Source: Conidiobolus incongruus B7586 (lineage: Eukaryota; Entomophthoromycota; Entomophthoromycetes; Entomophthorales; Conidiobolaceae). Taken from it: a stretch of DNA of 64,000 nt. The stretch spans positions 1 through 64,000 of the forward strand of contig JNEM01016396.1 of NCBI GenBank assembly GCA_000697335.1, written 5' to 3'. Position 1 is the first letter of the stretch; each line of letters opens with the position of its first letter. Shown here piece after piece: positions 1 to 14,230 of this stretch. The notes below the pieces were generated by a model. That model made no database searches. It was not told the DNA's origin and saw nothing but the letters and a program-made list of their open reading frames with translations. Made by a program: the position numbers and the translations under genes.

Positions 1-297
1 AAATTTAAATTAAGTATTGTCTCTAAAAATTATTTATAAATCTCAATTAATTATAAATAGTTTATCGTTGAGTTTTGATAATATAAAAATAAAATATTTT
101 TGATAATCACTATCTAGTTTAAATAAAATTAAATTTATCCTAAGATTTTTAATTAACAATATATTAATAAAAAATAATTACAATTTATATATAAATATAT
201 ATATTTTAAAAATATTAATTCTTTTATATTATATATATAATTATTATTTCAAAACTAGCAATATATTTGAAAAATCAAAAAATAAAAATTTTGCTAT
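1..297 (-). mobile_element. Tc1/mariner-type element, right end (copy 1)
   Basis: This is the right-hand end of a decayed DNA transposon whose remainder lies outside the window. From about 50 to 297 it aligns by eye with the right ends of the copies at 14909–16186 and 41405–42670. The shared landmarks run in the same order: a TTTATNGTTNAGTTTT block, a TTTTGATNATNA block, an AT-dinucleotide tract, and a terminal block close to AATTTTGCTAT at 297. The transposase in this family reads on the minus strand, so this end carries its 5' side. No open frame remains. The assignment rests on similarity to copy 2, where transposase motifs can still be read. Confidence 0.6.
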
Positions 298-2931
298 TTT
301 TTTTATTAATATTAATATCTTTGTAAAAACTTATATTGAATTTTATTAAATATTAAATACATATTGTTATATCCTTAAAATAATAATCCTTCTTATAAAA
401 AATAAGATATATTCAGCTTGCTGCTACTTAAAATCCTAGGTAACAGTATTATTATCACTTTATTATCTATTTTTCAATATTTATCAGTTAAAGCATTAAA
501 TATTCTAACTGATACACTTTAATTATTTGAAATTAAATTTGAATATTTCTGTGATTTGAGATTATTGATAATAGAGTAATATATTTGGTTAGCTGAAAAA
601 TATTTAACATTAAAACCAATTATATATTAAATATATTTAATAGTTGCTTGAGATACTTAAAACATTTATAATTAATATATTTGTACTAGATATTTTACCA
701 ATGTAAATCTTCATATAAAAATTAATAATTTTTATGTCTATAATTAATATCTCATTCTAATATTCGATGAATTTTTCTGAAATCTAATATAAAATATAAT
801 AATTTTTAATCAAAATTTTCATAATATATATATATATATATATATATTCGAAAAGTTAAAATCTGATCACACCATACTACTTAATATACATGAGCAATAA
901 AAGTCAATAGTTATACCAACAGCCATATAAATATATTCTCCAAACTTCTTGTAAAATTTATTTATATATGACTATATTTTACGTCAAGCAAGTGATAATC
1001 TTTCAAGATATTATTCAGCAAAACATAATGTTTTATTTATTACAATTATTAATATGGATATTAAATTTTAAATGATATTAATGAATTTTATTTTGGGAGT
1101 ATTTTCTAATTAATGCATTAATATAATTCTTCATAATTTACCATATCATTACTAGTTTCAATTTTATATATTTATGTTATTAAAAATTATATGTCAATAG
1201 GTAAAATTCTTAGCAGTTGATCTATATATTAGGTTTATTTTCAAATTGTATAAATATAACTTAATATATGTTTCATTCAACTAAATAAATGGTTTTTTAA
1301 TATTACAGAGTCAATTTCACCTACCGATTAATACGGATTTTAATTACAATCAAAATTTGTAATTTATATATGCTGAAATAGTTATTAAAAAAATGAGCTA
1401 AAATAAAGATCAGCCAAGTTTATAGTATTTTCCTCTGTATGTTTGATTGATTTTAGATATATATTTAACTAAGTATATCAGATGTAGAGAAGGTTTGAGT
1501 TATTTCAAAATAATACTGCAAATCAACTTGAAAAATAATTAAAACCAGTTTAGAGATGTATTTCAAAAGGTTATTGTTATAATCTTTATCATTAAATATA
1601 TAATACTTGATAGATAAATGATGAAAATAAAAGCATATGACTTTTAAATAAACCAATTTATGATAATTTGAATGATGACTTCAACTATCAGATATTGTTT
1701 AAAATGGCCTTACCTAGTGTAGTAATAGATAAATGTATTTATATCATATCATAAGATAAAATCCCTCTACTACCATAAGAATCATAATTCAAGTATTTAT
1801 AAATAATGCTTTCATATTAAAATATTTGATTAGTTATTTTTAAGATATATTAATTTTAAATAATATTGATATTAATTTTCAACGTTTAATATAGGTAATA
1901 TTTGAATAATTCAATCTTTTTTAAAATCTATTATATATAATATTAAATAATTAAAAATATGAAATTTAATCAAAATATAAATAGATTAAGAGTATATAAT
2001 ACTAGAAAATAACACGATATTATATTTTTATCATTATCTTATATCTAAAATATTTAAACAAATAACCAGATTTGGAAATTTTTTTAAAATTATTAACTTG
2101 GAAAATTATTGATTAACAGTATTAAATTGTGAAAAAGTAACCACGTTGAAAATTAATAAAATTAATTATAGTTTGATTATTAAATAAAGATTAAAGAGTA
2201 AAATATATCATATTTAATATTTGATTATTTTGAGAAATATGGTTTGTGTTAATCAATGTGATTTAATCATATTATTTGATTAATTTTAAATAATTATGGA
2301 TATTTTATTTGCATAAAAAATTCACTTGATTTTAAGATTAATTATATTATACACAAATAATAATCAGTCATACATACAATTAATATCAAAAGAAATGGAT
2401 AGAAATTGGAGTTCTGAAAATTATTCATTCAACTCTGTGACAGTTGTTGAGCAAATGTTTAGACTTGAATAAGGATACAAATTTATAAAAGTAGATATTA
2501 AGAGCAAATCATTTAAATTATTAATTTAAATTTATTAGTAAAAGATAATTGATAAGCGGGTGTTAGTGATAATTTGATAGATAGTCATAGGGAACTGAGA
2601 AAGATAATTAACTAATTGGTAAAATATGGATATGGAAGATTGAATACAAGACTATTGGCATATGTCCTAGAGTGCGTTATGTACAAGAGTGATCGCATGT
2701 AGGTTACAGAAAATGAATAGGATTAGTATGAGTCGAATGAGTTAAACTGGAAGGTGTTTTGAAATAGTTTGATTGATTAGGTGTATTGTTTAAGCGATGC
2801 CCCAACAATCAATTCAACCTTTTGAGAATTAATAACAAATTAAAGAAACTATTCCAGAGTTTCTTTAATAAATAATACGATGAATAATAATTACATTTGA
2901 GGAAAATTACTCGGACTACTAACGGGACCGA
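298..2931. other. gene-free AT-rich spacer
   Basis: No plausible exon was found on either strand. The only longer frame (about 1465–1656, minus) reads as low-complexity Ile/Tyr/Leu sequence without family motifs. From about 2380 to 2880, just 3' of the bHLH gene, the plus strand becomes distinctly richer in G. Part of this may be that gene's 3' untranslated region. Confidence 0.5.
824..847. repeat. (AT)n microsatellite
   Basis: Twelve uninterrupted AT units. It is a simple repeat in AT-rich spacer. Confidence 0.9.
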
Positions 2932-3960
2932 TTATTGTTGGAGAGAGACAAGCTGCACATCTGTTGAGATGGGAGTAGCAGCTTCATGATTAATCTCCAA
3001 GCATTGACCCTCTACGATTGACTCAAGAGGCATTCCTTGGTTGGCTTGGTGAGCCATGAGGAGCTGGGCAGGGTTAATATTTTGTTGGTACAAGAGAGAA
3101 TGAAGGTAACGGATATAATCTACGCTCTGTCTTAGGATGGCACCCTTGTTGCACTTATTGCTAGGGATCAAGCCCTGAGGCAAAAGAGTGCTAAGCTCTT
3201 GGATTTTTTCGTTGATAATATCACGTCTACGACGTTCAACAGCATTATGGTTTTCTCTACGACGCTTTTTCTTTTCAAGCATTTGCTGAAGTTTGAGCTT
3301 TTCCATTTCGGTCTCGGCTTTAGGAGTGCCGTTGGCAATTTGATCCTGAGAGTTGGGCGATTTGGTAGAGGATTGATTAAGAGTGGGGGAGGTAGAAGGA
3401 TCAGAGTGAGGAAGCTGAGAAGATGAAGGTGAGTCGAAATTGCTGGGTAAGCTCATACTGTATTGCTGAGCCATTTGCTGTTGAAGCATGGCCCAGTTGG
3501 AAGAGTCTCCGACCATTTGACCTTCAAAATAGCTGTTGGATCTAGAGTGACCGGGATGCATGAAGGGTGTTCCTGGTTCGGTACTGGAAACAGAAAAGCG
3601 ACGAGATTGATGGTAGTTATCCATCATAAATTCTTCTGAAGTGGGTGAAATCAAGTGCTCAAGAGGAGAGTCAGGCATGGACCCATAGGGTTGGAGAGGG
3701 TGATGGAAAAGGGGGTTAGTATCTGCCACGTTGCTGGACAAAGTGCGCTGTGGCTGGATGGCAATAGGGTTTGACATAGGTATTTGAGGTGTCATCATGT
3801 GAGACATATCTGGTTTTAAGGTAAAAGATGATGAAAAAGAGGAGCCATAAAACTCACTGGGAGCAGTATTAGTGTGCATCATACTAGGATGCGAAGCGAA
3901 CATAGCCTGCTCTTGACTATGATCTTGGTGAGGAATAGAAATAGGAAGAGACACTGTCAT
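2932..3960 (-). CDS. bHLH transcription factor (MiT/TFE–USF-like, class B)
   Basis: Single-exon gene for 342 residues. The bHLH domain spans about residues 229–293. Its basic region reads NHNAVERRRR, which has the His-Glu-Arg pattern of class B factors that bind CACGTG E-boxes. An Arg stands where SREBPs have Tyr, so it is not an SREBP. Helix 2 (GAILRQSVDYIRYLHSLL) resembles MiT/TFE and related zygomycete proteins. The N-terminal 225 residues are low complexity, rich in Ser, Pro, Met and Gln, as is common in activation or regulatory regions. A short Gln-rich segment follows the second helix, but no clear leucine zipper is seen. The likely role is a nuclear, sequence-specific dimeric regulator with unknown targets. 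The start at 3960 is the first Met and is followed directly by the low-complexity region. No intron is needed. Confidence 0.9.
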   Translation of the reverse strand: MTVSLPISIPHQDHSQEQAMFASHPSMMHTNTAPSEFYGSSFSSSFTLKPDMSHMMTPQIPMSNPIAIQPQRTLSSNVADTNPLFHHPLQPYGSMPDSPLEHLISPTSEEFMMDNYHQSRRFSVSSTEPGTPFMHPGHSRSNSYFEGQMVGDSSNWAMLQQQMAQQYSMSLPSNFDSPSSSQLPHSDPSTSPTLNQSSTKSPNSQDQIANGTPKAETEMEKLKLQQMLEKKKRRRENHNAVERRRRDIINEKIQELSTLLPQGLIPSNKCNKGAILRQSVDYIRYLHSLLYQQNINPAQLLMAHQANQGMPLESIVEGQCLEINHEAATPISTDVQLVSLQQ

Positions 3961-6900
3961 TGTATAAAATAGAAAAAAAAAACTAACTATTAAAAACTAA
4001 ACAAATAATTGAGATTCAATTCCCCTATTGAAAAAACTGGCCTAAATAGATGGAATAGGACGTGCTTATAAAGGTACGCCACAGCCTAGTGATTATAGGA
4101 ATAAATAGGAAAACTTTTTATGATCTGGTTGAAAAAAGACAGAAACCTGTTGTAAAATGGGTTTAATATAAATATTTCTATTTTTGAGAATAGAATTACC
4201 TATTAATATTCACAGTAACCAATCAACTTCCTAGAATCGGAATCCAGTGGGAAAATTCCCATCATCATACCTTTTTAATCTACCTAATTCTTATCAAATA
4301 GCGACATATTATCAGCAAAAATATGCCAATATTGAATTTGAGTAAAGCTGAGTGGACAATTTTAGCAATTGGTGCAATGCGAAAGATTGATCTAGAGCTG
4401 TTGAATATTATTGCGTAACTGTATTTTGATTCAATAAACATAATACTCTATATCAAGAATATTTAAATCCGAATATCCAATTAGGGATGCGAATTCAATT
4501 CCGTATATAGTAACCAGAATTTATCCCTCTATTTGATAAAGACTTAACTGATAGCATCCACCATTGATAACCAATAAAAAGGAATTAGACTTTCTAAATT
4601 CAATTATTTTCTAATACTAATTCAATATAGATTTAACCGATTATATAGTATGAAAAATATGCAATTAATACTTTTCTACATAACTCTTATTTCATAAAAA
4701 TCCTTAACCAATTGACTGTACCAGTATTTATCCATAATATACTAATTATTTACTGATCTCCAATTAATACTAATTGGATCATAGTTTAAACTAGCTATAA
4801 CACAAAATAAATTATTCATGTTATACCCAGTTTTCAATGCTTATAATAGGTAAAGACCCTGAATTTCCAAGGTCATCTAATATATTTGACAAGGTTTAAC
4901 TACTAATACTCTTTCTACTCTCTGATAAATGTCCACTATACTTTTTGTACTCTCTTTAAACATCCACTTCTTAAACCATGCTTTATTAGATTGATAGATA
5001 TCAATCTGTGTACCATACCTGTTATTTATAAATATTAAATATTATGGACTTTAAATGCATAAAAGAGGAACAAATGAATTATTGATAAGAGAAAGTTAAA
5101 GGTTATTTTATTTGTTTTTTATCACATTTGTTATACATCAAGATAAATATCATCCACTTCACCAATTCATCAACTCATAAACTTGGCCCAAAAACTCGGC
5201 AAGTATATACTTATATAGCGATTGGCTATCCCTATAATCACAAGATCACCACACTTCATATTATCTATAATTGTTTATGGTTTCATAAACTGTTTGATTT
5301 CAGTTATATTCCCCAAGTTTGAGTTAAATCGGGTAATATAGATCATTTGCAAAATGTGCTATTCATTACATTTAAATTGAGTTTAAAATAATGATAGTTT
5401 GTAAGTTTTAATTTATCGGACTGATGGACAACTGCCATGTTGTTTTGCATAGACAATATATTTAGTTTTATTAATATGTCACTACTACTTATTTTACTAT
5501 AGTATTAAAGGGGCTAGACTTTATCAAATTTTAAGATTTTGTGTTAAAGCAGATATTAGATTAATAATTAGATCTCCTGTCTATAGAATATATAATTTAT
5601 TATTGATTTTATCATAAAATATTATCCATCTAATTCATATCCAATATTAATTAAATTAGTAAAATCAATTCCTACTGAATTATTTATAATCATTACTTAA
5701 ATATGGTTATCAATATTAATCCATAATAGATTTGATTCTTTTGAAAAATGAGTTAGTTTATGATTCAAGATGATAAGGTAAAAAAGGAATGATTTCAAGA
5801 GTGAAGGAAGTAGCCAATTTAGTACTTACACTACATCACCAGGTAATGAGTAAAACAAATTTATAACTAATATGTAAACCCAGAATATTTTAATTTCGCT
5901 AAAATAATAATTTTCTCCATTACATTGAGAGCATATCGGAGTTGGATCAATTTAGACAGATTTGATTTTAAACAAATTCATTGGTCGATTAAAATTAAAT
6001 ACAACTTATATTTAATTTTAATTTTGTGATGGGAAAATAATGATAAAAAAATTCTATTTTAATTTCTGAGTGCATTCATAATTGCGTGTGATATCCCTAA
6101 CTAATTCACCTATCAGTATAGTCCATCTTTAATATAATGCTTTATTTTCTCAAGATTTTTATTAATTTTTGATCAATAGTATTTGTAATATCGCTTTTCA
6201 TTCACCAAATAGACAGCTATTAGGATAACTGAATTAATAATTGTCGCAGCTTTGATTTTCTCTAGAAATATAAAATAATTTGAAAGGATATGACTTACTA
6301 ATTAAGTAATTCCAACTACTAAAGAAAATTGGAGAATATAAACAAATTGGGATTGATTTATTTATTTTCCACTAATATTAAAAATAACTCTGTATGAAAA
6401 TTAAAAATAATTTAATTAATGATTATCTATTGAAATCTACAGGTTGAATATTAATTTATCCTTTTATAAAGTTGGTCAACTTGTGATAAAATTCGTTCCT
6501 AATTTGATCTATTTTGATATCGTATTATTAAGTCGCATCTTATATAATTCATCAATTAATAAATATAAATAGGGAAACTAGCTTGATTATAAATTGTCAA
6601 TATTTTTAAATCCCAGGTTGATTCAAAACCCAGATTTAGATAGCAAATATTTTTATATACTCTAAACATTAATTAAAATTAATTGCTATCATATTTGGTG
6701 TATTTTAAAATTTGTATGTCAGGTAATGTCTATATTGTATGATCTGATTGTATTTTTATGACAACTAAGTAATAATGATCATACCAAATATAGATATTGA
6801 ATGAAGCCATCATCCGTGATATGGTTATACACTTAAACTATATTTAAAAACTTATTCTATTTAGATAAATTTAATCTTATTAGTTTAAAGATGGCTTATT

Positions 6901-9271
6901 TAAATAACTGAATTCATTTTACAAATTGACATACATACACATAATCAATAATTTACTATTTTTTGGTTGCAAAAATCTTAACTTCATTGGATCTCACTCT
7001 AGCATTTCTTTAAAATGAAATCATAATAAACCAGCACACTCTAAAATACTTTAATTTAAACAATTATAAGTTTATTTGGTATTTAACAAATAGAAATATG
7101 GCTATATTAAGCTTGAATTTTATGTTAAAAATGATGGATTAAATGCTATTTACTCCTATTACACGAATAACAATAATGCTTTTTCAAATTGACTATACCT
7201 TCCATATTTGGAATATTTGAAAATATTAATCACATTGACTTGTGATATGGGAATTGCTTAATATGGTAACTTTATACCGCACATTATGAATAATAAATCG
7301 GGAGTAGTGGAAGATATAGTAAATGGCAATGATTAAAACAAATGATATATCCAATGTCAGTGTTATATAAATTTATTAAAGGGCTGTGAAAATGATAAAG
7401 TTCGAACTAAATGATTTGAAATTTCTTGTAAATAAACAACTAAGGATTAATATATGGTTTCAATTAGAATGATTAATAGCACCGATTATTTCATAGTTCG
7501 CATTATTCAATATTTCTCTATCATCAATTGAGCTGGAATTTAATCTGCATATATTCAATCAATAATTCAGTTCCTGAGGTCGTTTTTATAAGAACAATGA
7601 TTACATCAAGCTAAGTACCATTTAGTTGAATTCGAATTTAGTCATTACTGTTTAGGTTGGAGTCTGATCCAGCCGCTAAAACCCTTTGAAATTTAATATT
7701 TTAAGATATAAAACTTAATATGAAATGATGCACACGCTAATGGATATATACCAAATAATTCAATGAAACTGGACCTTGCCATGAACCTGTATAATCATGA
7801 GATTTTAAACTAGCAATCTTTAGATTGAATGCATTTTCAATATCTGAATTACACTGATATTATAATTAATATTATTTTAATATTTTATTAATTGGATTTT
7901 TTTCATTTATCATCAATTTATATACATCAAATAAATTATTTTTAGTTTTAAATTCAAAACAAATGATCAATTGATCAATAAAATATCCGCTTTCAAGTAA
8001 TATAATATCCACAATTACAAGATTTAATTGGTCTATATCAAATCAAACTTCAAATAATTTGAAATAATTGATAATCAATTCAATTATCATATAATTCTAC
8101 TTATTTTAATATTAAAAAAAATTTAAAAACAAAATTCTTAAAATAATTTGAATTTTGAAATAACCTTAATTAGAAATACAAAGTAAATAAATAAATAAAC
8201 CATTAATATAACCTTAAAAGTATAAAATTTTACAATAGGGTATTTATTATCTATAATATATACTTTGAATAAACCAATATCTAATGAATTATTAAAATAT
8301 TTATTTTAATCTTGATAATAAATAATAAAAATCAAAATAATAAGTTCAAGTATCAAATTAGGTATAATTCACCTCTAAAATCAACAAAATCTGGTTCAAT
8401 AATATAATATTCATCCTTTATTTTAATTTAACCTAATATAAAAGTAAGTTAGCTCAATCAAAGCAATAAAAATTTATTGAAAAAATTTTCCTTTTATCCT
8501 CTTTAGTTAAGTAATAGAGATAATAAGATTTTCTTTAACAAATTATTTAATTTTTATATATTAATGTAATAAGTTTATTCACAATAATAATTAATTCATA
8601 ATTATATTTTATTTGGTTTGATTAAATTATTAATAGCTGAATTGATTATTTATTATTTAATTAATAATGACAGTGGCGTATTATGTAAAAAAAGTCACTT
8701 TCCCTTATAGTAATCTAAATTGCAGTATTTAGTATTTTAATCGGTAATTTTTTACTAAATATTGTATTATAAAATTTACAAATCATACGATCTATTTATT
8801 ATTATATCATTGATTTCAACTTAGATGAAAAACAGTTGATTGTGGATATTTTGTATAGTTGATGGATATAATCCCAAATATTATTGAAGAATAATTTTGA
8901 TTTAAATATGTTATCAATCTCTAAAAATTACAAATAATATTAAACCAGTTCAAAATTTTGATCAAATCTAAAAAGTTTTTAGATGTTTTAATGATGTGCT
9001 TTATAAAATTTAATTTTTACCTTTCAATTGAATTATTTGACTTCACTTTTTAGATCTTTCATAACTGATTAATCAAAGTAATTTTTTCAAAAAAGTATAA
9101 TCAAACTATATTGGGTAATGATTTCATCATTAGCAAATTTGATAGCTTATTTGGAACCCATAACTTTTAATTGGAAGTAGTAGAATAAATAAAGAGCAAT
9201 GAAATCTGGTACGTTTCAATTTATTGATTAATCGAAATTTATTACTCAAATATTGTTATCAGTAACTAAAA
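3961..9271. other. gene-free spacer, 5.3 kb
   Basis: No exon with coding character was found. A TATA-like TTTATAAG on the minus strand near 4066–4073 lies about 110 bases upstream of the bHLH start and could serve it. Slightly G+C-richer patches (about 4840–5000, 5140–5330 and 7590–7700) have no open frame longer than about 64 codons and no recognisable RNA. They may be old repeat fragments. The rest is AT-rich with no further signal that I can name. Confidence 0.5.
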
Positions 9272-10268
9272 ATGCCTCAAGCTAAAATTGCTCCATCAGT
9301 ATTATCCGGTGATTTCGCCAATTTGGCTAGTGAAGTTAACAAAATGCTGGAATTGGGAGCCGATTATCTTCATATGGGTAAGTTTGAGTGACTCGTTCAT
9401 AAAATTGTGAATTCAATGATTAATTTTGATTTTAGATGTTATGGATGGGTAAACTATCGAATTTCACTTACACTAGAGTTTTTAGTTATTTACAGCTTCA
9501 CTTTAGTCATTTCGTCCCCAATTTGACAATGGGTGCTCCTGTTATCAAGAGTTTGAGACCTCATACAAATGCATTTTTAGGTAATATTATTATTGATTAT
9601 TATAATATATAGTAATTAATATTCTTATTAAATAGATTGCCATTTAATGGTTTCTAATCCTGAGCAGGTAATATTCGAATTCTGATCTATTATGTTCATT
9701 TGTCAGACCCTTTTTAACAGTTATTATTAATCAACCATTAATAACCAAAAATTAATAACGTTGATTTTAATATTAGTGGATTGATGATTTTGCTAAGGCT
9801 GGAGCTGATATGTTCACTTTTCACTTAGAAGCTGTTGGTAAATATGATTACTTTAATTACACTTTGATTTGATCCATTCATTTAATTTGATTAGAGGACC
9901 CTGCCAAAGTGGTTGAAAAGATCCACAAAGCTGGTATGAAGGCTGGTATTGCTATCAAGCCCAAAACTTCTGCTGAAAGCTTCTTGCCTTATGCTGATAT
10001 CGTTGATATGGTCTTGGTTATGACTGTTGAGCCTGGATTCGGTGGCCAATCCTTCATGGTTGACTGTATTGACAAAGTCAGAATCATCCGTCAAAAGTAC
10101 CCTCAATTAGACATTCAAGTCGATGGTGGTTTAGCTCTCGATACCATTGAGATTGCTGCTGAAGCAGGTGCTAACGTCATTGTTGCTGGTACTTCTATCT
10201 TCAAAGCTGAAGATCCTAAATTCGTTATTACCAAATTTAAGGAAGTTGTCAATAAGCACAACCAGTAA
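9272..10268 (+). CDS. RPE1: ribulose-phosphate 3-epimerase
   Basis: Interconverts ribulose 5-phosphate and xylulose 5-phosphate in the cytosolic pentose phosphate pathway. Six exons (9272–9377, 9436–9448, 9507–9580, 9636–9667, 9777–9837, 9895–10268) join in frame to 219 residues, the usual length for this TIM-barrel enzyme. All five introns are GT–AG. Exon 2 is only 13 bases. Family motifs are intact: APSVLSGDFANL at the N terminus, HMDVMDGHFVPN with His34 and Asp36, DCHLMV with His67, TVEPGFGGQ at about 139–147, and VDGGL with Asp172. The two Asp and two His residues match the catalytic and metal set known for the family. The ATG at 9272 is chosen because it gives the standard N terminus. 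It stands alone between long spacers. Confidence 0.97.
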
Positions 10269-10905
10269 AATTATATATTATTTAACCAATTTACAATCAA
10301 ATATATTTTATAAAATCAAAATATAATATATACATCTCATGAATAATTTATTTGATTATCAGAATTATCACATATAAATATTAATTAAAAATTAATACTG
10401 TTATTGTTATTATAAGTATAGTGATTTAGATTTAAAAAAAAATATTGATTTTTTAATTATTTATCAAACTCTTTTCGCAAATTTTACGTTATGATTTCAA
10501 AATCTTTTAACTTTGACGTCATTTTTTATTTAACAAATTTGGTGTAATTTTTCAAAAACCAACTTGCACAATTCTATGAATATTAGTAAGGCGTTACTAT
10601 TTTCTTCCAAATTGAACAAAACTTCAAAATAATATTAATATCTCAAATGATTTTAAACCAAAATTTATTTTATTTTAATATACAATATAGATATATTTTA
10701 AAAGACATAATATCAAATACAATGATATATATCATTTAAATTGTCCAAAGTAAGTACAATTAGTATCAAAAAAATTGCAAATAACCAATCGTCATTTTAA
10801 TATCTAGTCCACATATTATATTCAATATGTATGTTTTTATATTTTAAATAAATATTTCAAACTAAAATAATATATTACCAATTAAAATTTATCAAAGGTT
10901 GAGTC

Positions 10906-10909
10906 TATC

Positions 10910-10949
<40 letters not shown>

Positions 10950-10953
10950 GATA
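10906..10953. repeat. 48-bp AT palindrome around an (AT)n core
   Basis: The arms TATCATAATAT and ATATTATGATA flank an uninterrupted AT tract. The whole 48 bases are therefore a perfect palindrome able to form a hairpin or cruciform. Confidence 0.85.
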
Positions 10954-11938
10954 TTGACTATAATTTTGAACTTAATCATTATTAAATGATTAATTAGAAA
11001 GATTAAATTAATAGATATTTTTAATTATGAAATTGATCTTACTATTATTATGATTTTAATATATTATAATCAAATTTCTTATATTTTTATTATTATCCAA
11101 AATTAATTCAAAAATAATAAAATTAAATAGAATCAATATTAAATATCAATTTAAGTTAGTGATTATTATTTCAAGTTTAACACTTATAATTATATCAATA
11201 ATATATTCTTTTATATTATTTTTCACTAAACCTTGGATACTATATTGTTATTATATTTTAATTACTAATTTCAAAATTTTTTCTTGTCAAAGAATAATCA
11301 CTAAATTTGATTATTATATATTAATTTATATATAATTTTAATTATAGAAATTTAATTAAATTTTTAAAATATAATTATTTTTATTATTTTGATTTAAAAT
11401 AATTAATAAATCATTTGATTTATTTTGTATTAAGCTTTTGGATATTTTTTTAAGTTTCAACTATAGTATTTCTAGTATTTAAATCAATTTACTCTAAAAT
11501 TGATATTATAACCTATAAAAATTATTTTGTAAGGTTTAATTAACTAGAATAAAATAGTAAATACATATAATATAAAGTTTTTAATTCATAAAAAATGATT
11601 ATTAATATTAATAAAAATATCATTTATAATTATATATTTATATTTTAATATTTTATAGTTATTTAATAATATTTGATAAATATTAAATATAATTAGAATA
11701 ATAATTATTATATATTTTTTATAGTTTTAATTTGAAAAATTAAACTTTTAAATAATTAATGATATATTATTAATAGTATATTATTCATTATAAATCTAAT
11801 AATTTTATAATATAAAATAATATTAATATGTGTTTTTAAACTTAATATCAATTTTTTTAATTTAATAACAACTGGTTTATTCTTGTTTTCATAAAACTTC
11901 AAACTTTAAGATATAATTATTAAAATTATACTCATTAA

Positions 11939-11968
11939 AAAATAAATAAATAAATAAATAAATAAATA
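11939..11968. repeat. (AAAT)n microsatellite
   Basis: About seven tandem AAAT units in AT-rich spacer. Confidence 0.9.
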
Positions 11969-14160
11969 TAAAAATAAATTAAATTAGTGATTAGTTATTT
12001 ATTAATTGGAATATTCTTTTTATATATAATTTATAAGTTATTCCTATTTTGTAAATATGATAACTTATTTTAAAATAATTCTATATTTTTTTAATAAATC
12101 TTTATATAGTTTTTTATTATTATTTTTTATTTCAATTTTTAAATTAAATAACTTTAATGCTTTTATAATTATTATTAAATTTGAAATTTTTTTTTAATTA
12201 TATTTTTTAAAAAATTTTTGATAAGTTAAATTTAATTAAAATAATTTTTTTTATTAATTCTATTAAAATTCATAGGTTTAAAATAGTTAGATTTAATTTA
12301 TTTTAAAAGCTTGTATGATAATTGAATTATAATTATTATATAGAATCTTAAGTTTTAAATATATCTCAGTTATAAAATTTTAGTTTTATTTACTGTTTTC
12401 AAAAAATAATAAGGTTAAGAATGTTATATTAGAGTTAATCTGATTAGTTAAAAAAATAATTGATATTATTAATAATTTTAATTTGAAAATAAAATTTATT
12501 CAAATAAAAAAAAATAATGAAATGATATTATCTCTAAAATTAGAAAAATATTACCATTTTAATTATATCTTTTTCTATTGTTATTTTTTAATAAAAACTT
12601 TAATATCACTGATACTGAAAAAAAAACAAATTATAATTGAAATTTATATCATTTGTTAATATTAATCATGTTAATTAAACCATAACATTATATATTATTT
12701 ATAAATATATATGAAAATTACATTTAATTATATGATGCCTGAGATTCACTAGAACACAGTACAAAACACAAAAATTTATGTGGTTACGTCATTAGACAAA
12801 CTTGAAAAAAAGAACTGCACTATTTCTTATTATATATGGTAGTAAATTTACTAATAATTAACCAAATACATTCTTTATTATGTTATCTATTGGTTAAACT
12901 TAAAAATTTTTTAAAGTATATTGCCAATCAGGAATTTCACAATTAAAGGAAGCTTATCAGATGTTTATAATGATTAGTTAATATTGCAATTAGCTTATCG
13001 AATTATAAATAATCATATAGATTACTCTCTTACAAAGAATTTATTTAAATATCAAAAATTTTTTATTCAATCAAAATATTCTGAATTCACCACAGTTCAC
13101 AAATATTTATAAATTAATGCTGATACTATTCAATTTCTTAAGAAAATAACCAGAAAACATTGATTCTATCATATTACTCTCTTTGTAAATTCATATAAAA
13201 TTATAATATTTAAAATCATGCTATGAAACTAACTAATATATCAACTTTTAGAAGAATCTGGCTTTCGCATCCAGAATTAAAATATATAGTTATTAGAAAA
13301 CCATCATTAAATAAATACAATGAATGATATATAATTTTATTATGAAGAAATAAGAATATTTAATAATCTAGTGAATTAACATAAAAAATAGAGAATTAAT
13401 TCTTTTATTTGATTATACTTAGAATATTTATTTACTAAATTGTAGCCTATAACCGTCTCTGTTGTATTATCTCTCATCATTGAAAATTCATCATTTTGTT
13501 ATAATAATTATAAATCATACCTTAAGATATAATCATTTTTATATTCTGAAAAACAAGCATCTAAAAGCATTAATCTAGTATTATCTACTCTACATATATT
13601 TTTATCTGATTTTTAATTAATATACTCAAAAATTATATTCGAGCTGACAACTATGTTGGTCAAGATAAAAGTAGTATAGTTTTATGGTATTTTTGTTGAC
13701 TCATACACAATGGCTTATTTACTAAAATTGAATATAAATTTCAAATCAACAGCCATATCAAGAACTCTGTCAATTGTGAATTTGGCCAAACTCAATTGCA
13801 CTACAACAAACAAGACAACTGATAGTTTGATAAGTTAGTTGATTCAATATTAGCAAATGAAAACAATAGTATACCTATAAAAATAGAAATTGAAAATTAA
13901 AATTTTTCCAAAAGTTGTTATAATTACTTTAAAAAAATTTTTTAATAAATTTTTAATTATTAAAAAATATCATTTTTTAAGTTTTCATCAAATTCCAAAG
14001 GTATATTATTGGCCAAAGAGAGATTGGTAGGTTTCTAAATAAGTGCCTATAAATTGTGATATAGGAATTAATAGAATTATATGATTATCTAGTGTTAAAA
14101 TGGTTGACCTATATACAAAAGTTCGCAATTTTGTATAAGATAATCACAAAGATTTATTGT

Positions 14161-14230
14161 ATATTAGACTATTTGATGAGATTCTGAGTTTAGCATCAAA
14201 CAACAGCATAAAATTGGGATAGTCTAATAT
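14161..14230. repeat. 12-bp perfect inverted repeat with inner hairpin
   Basis: ATATTAGACTAT at 14161–14172 is the exact reverse complement of ATAGTCTAATAT at 14219–14230. Inside it, TTGATG and CATCAA form a second 6-bp stem. The pairing is real, but no RNA family is recognised. Confidence 0.6.

Noticed and set aside
1465-1656. 63-codon minus frame
   Set aside because: Low-complexity Ile/Tyr/Leu translation of AT-rich spacer, with no motif, splice context or promoter.
5128-5322. 64-codon plus frame in a G+C-richer patch
   Set aside because: No family resemblance and isolated. It is more likely a repeat fragment or chance frame.
14161-14230. Hammerhead ribozyme or C/D snoRNA reading of the inverted repeat
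   Set aside because: A TGATGA is present, but neither the GAAA core of a hammerhead nor a D box next to the closing stem exists.
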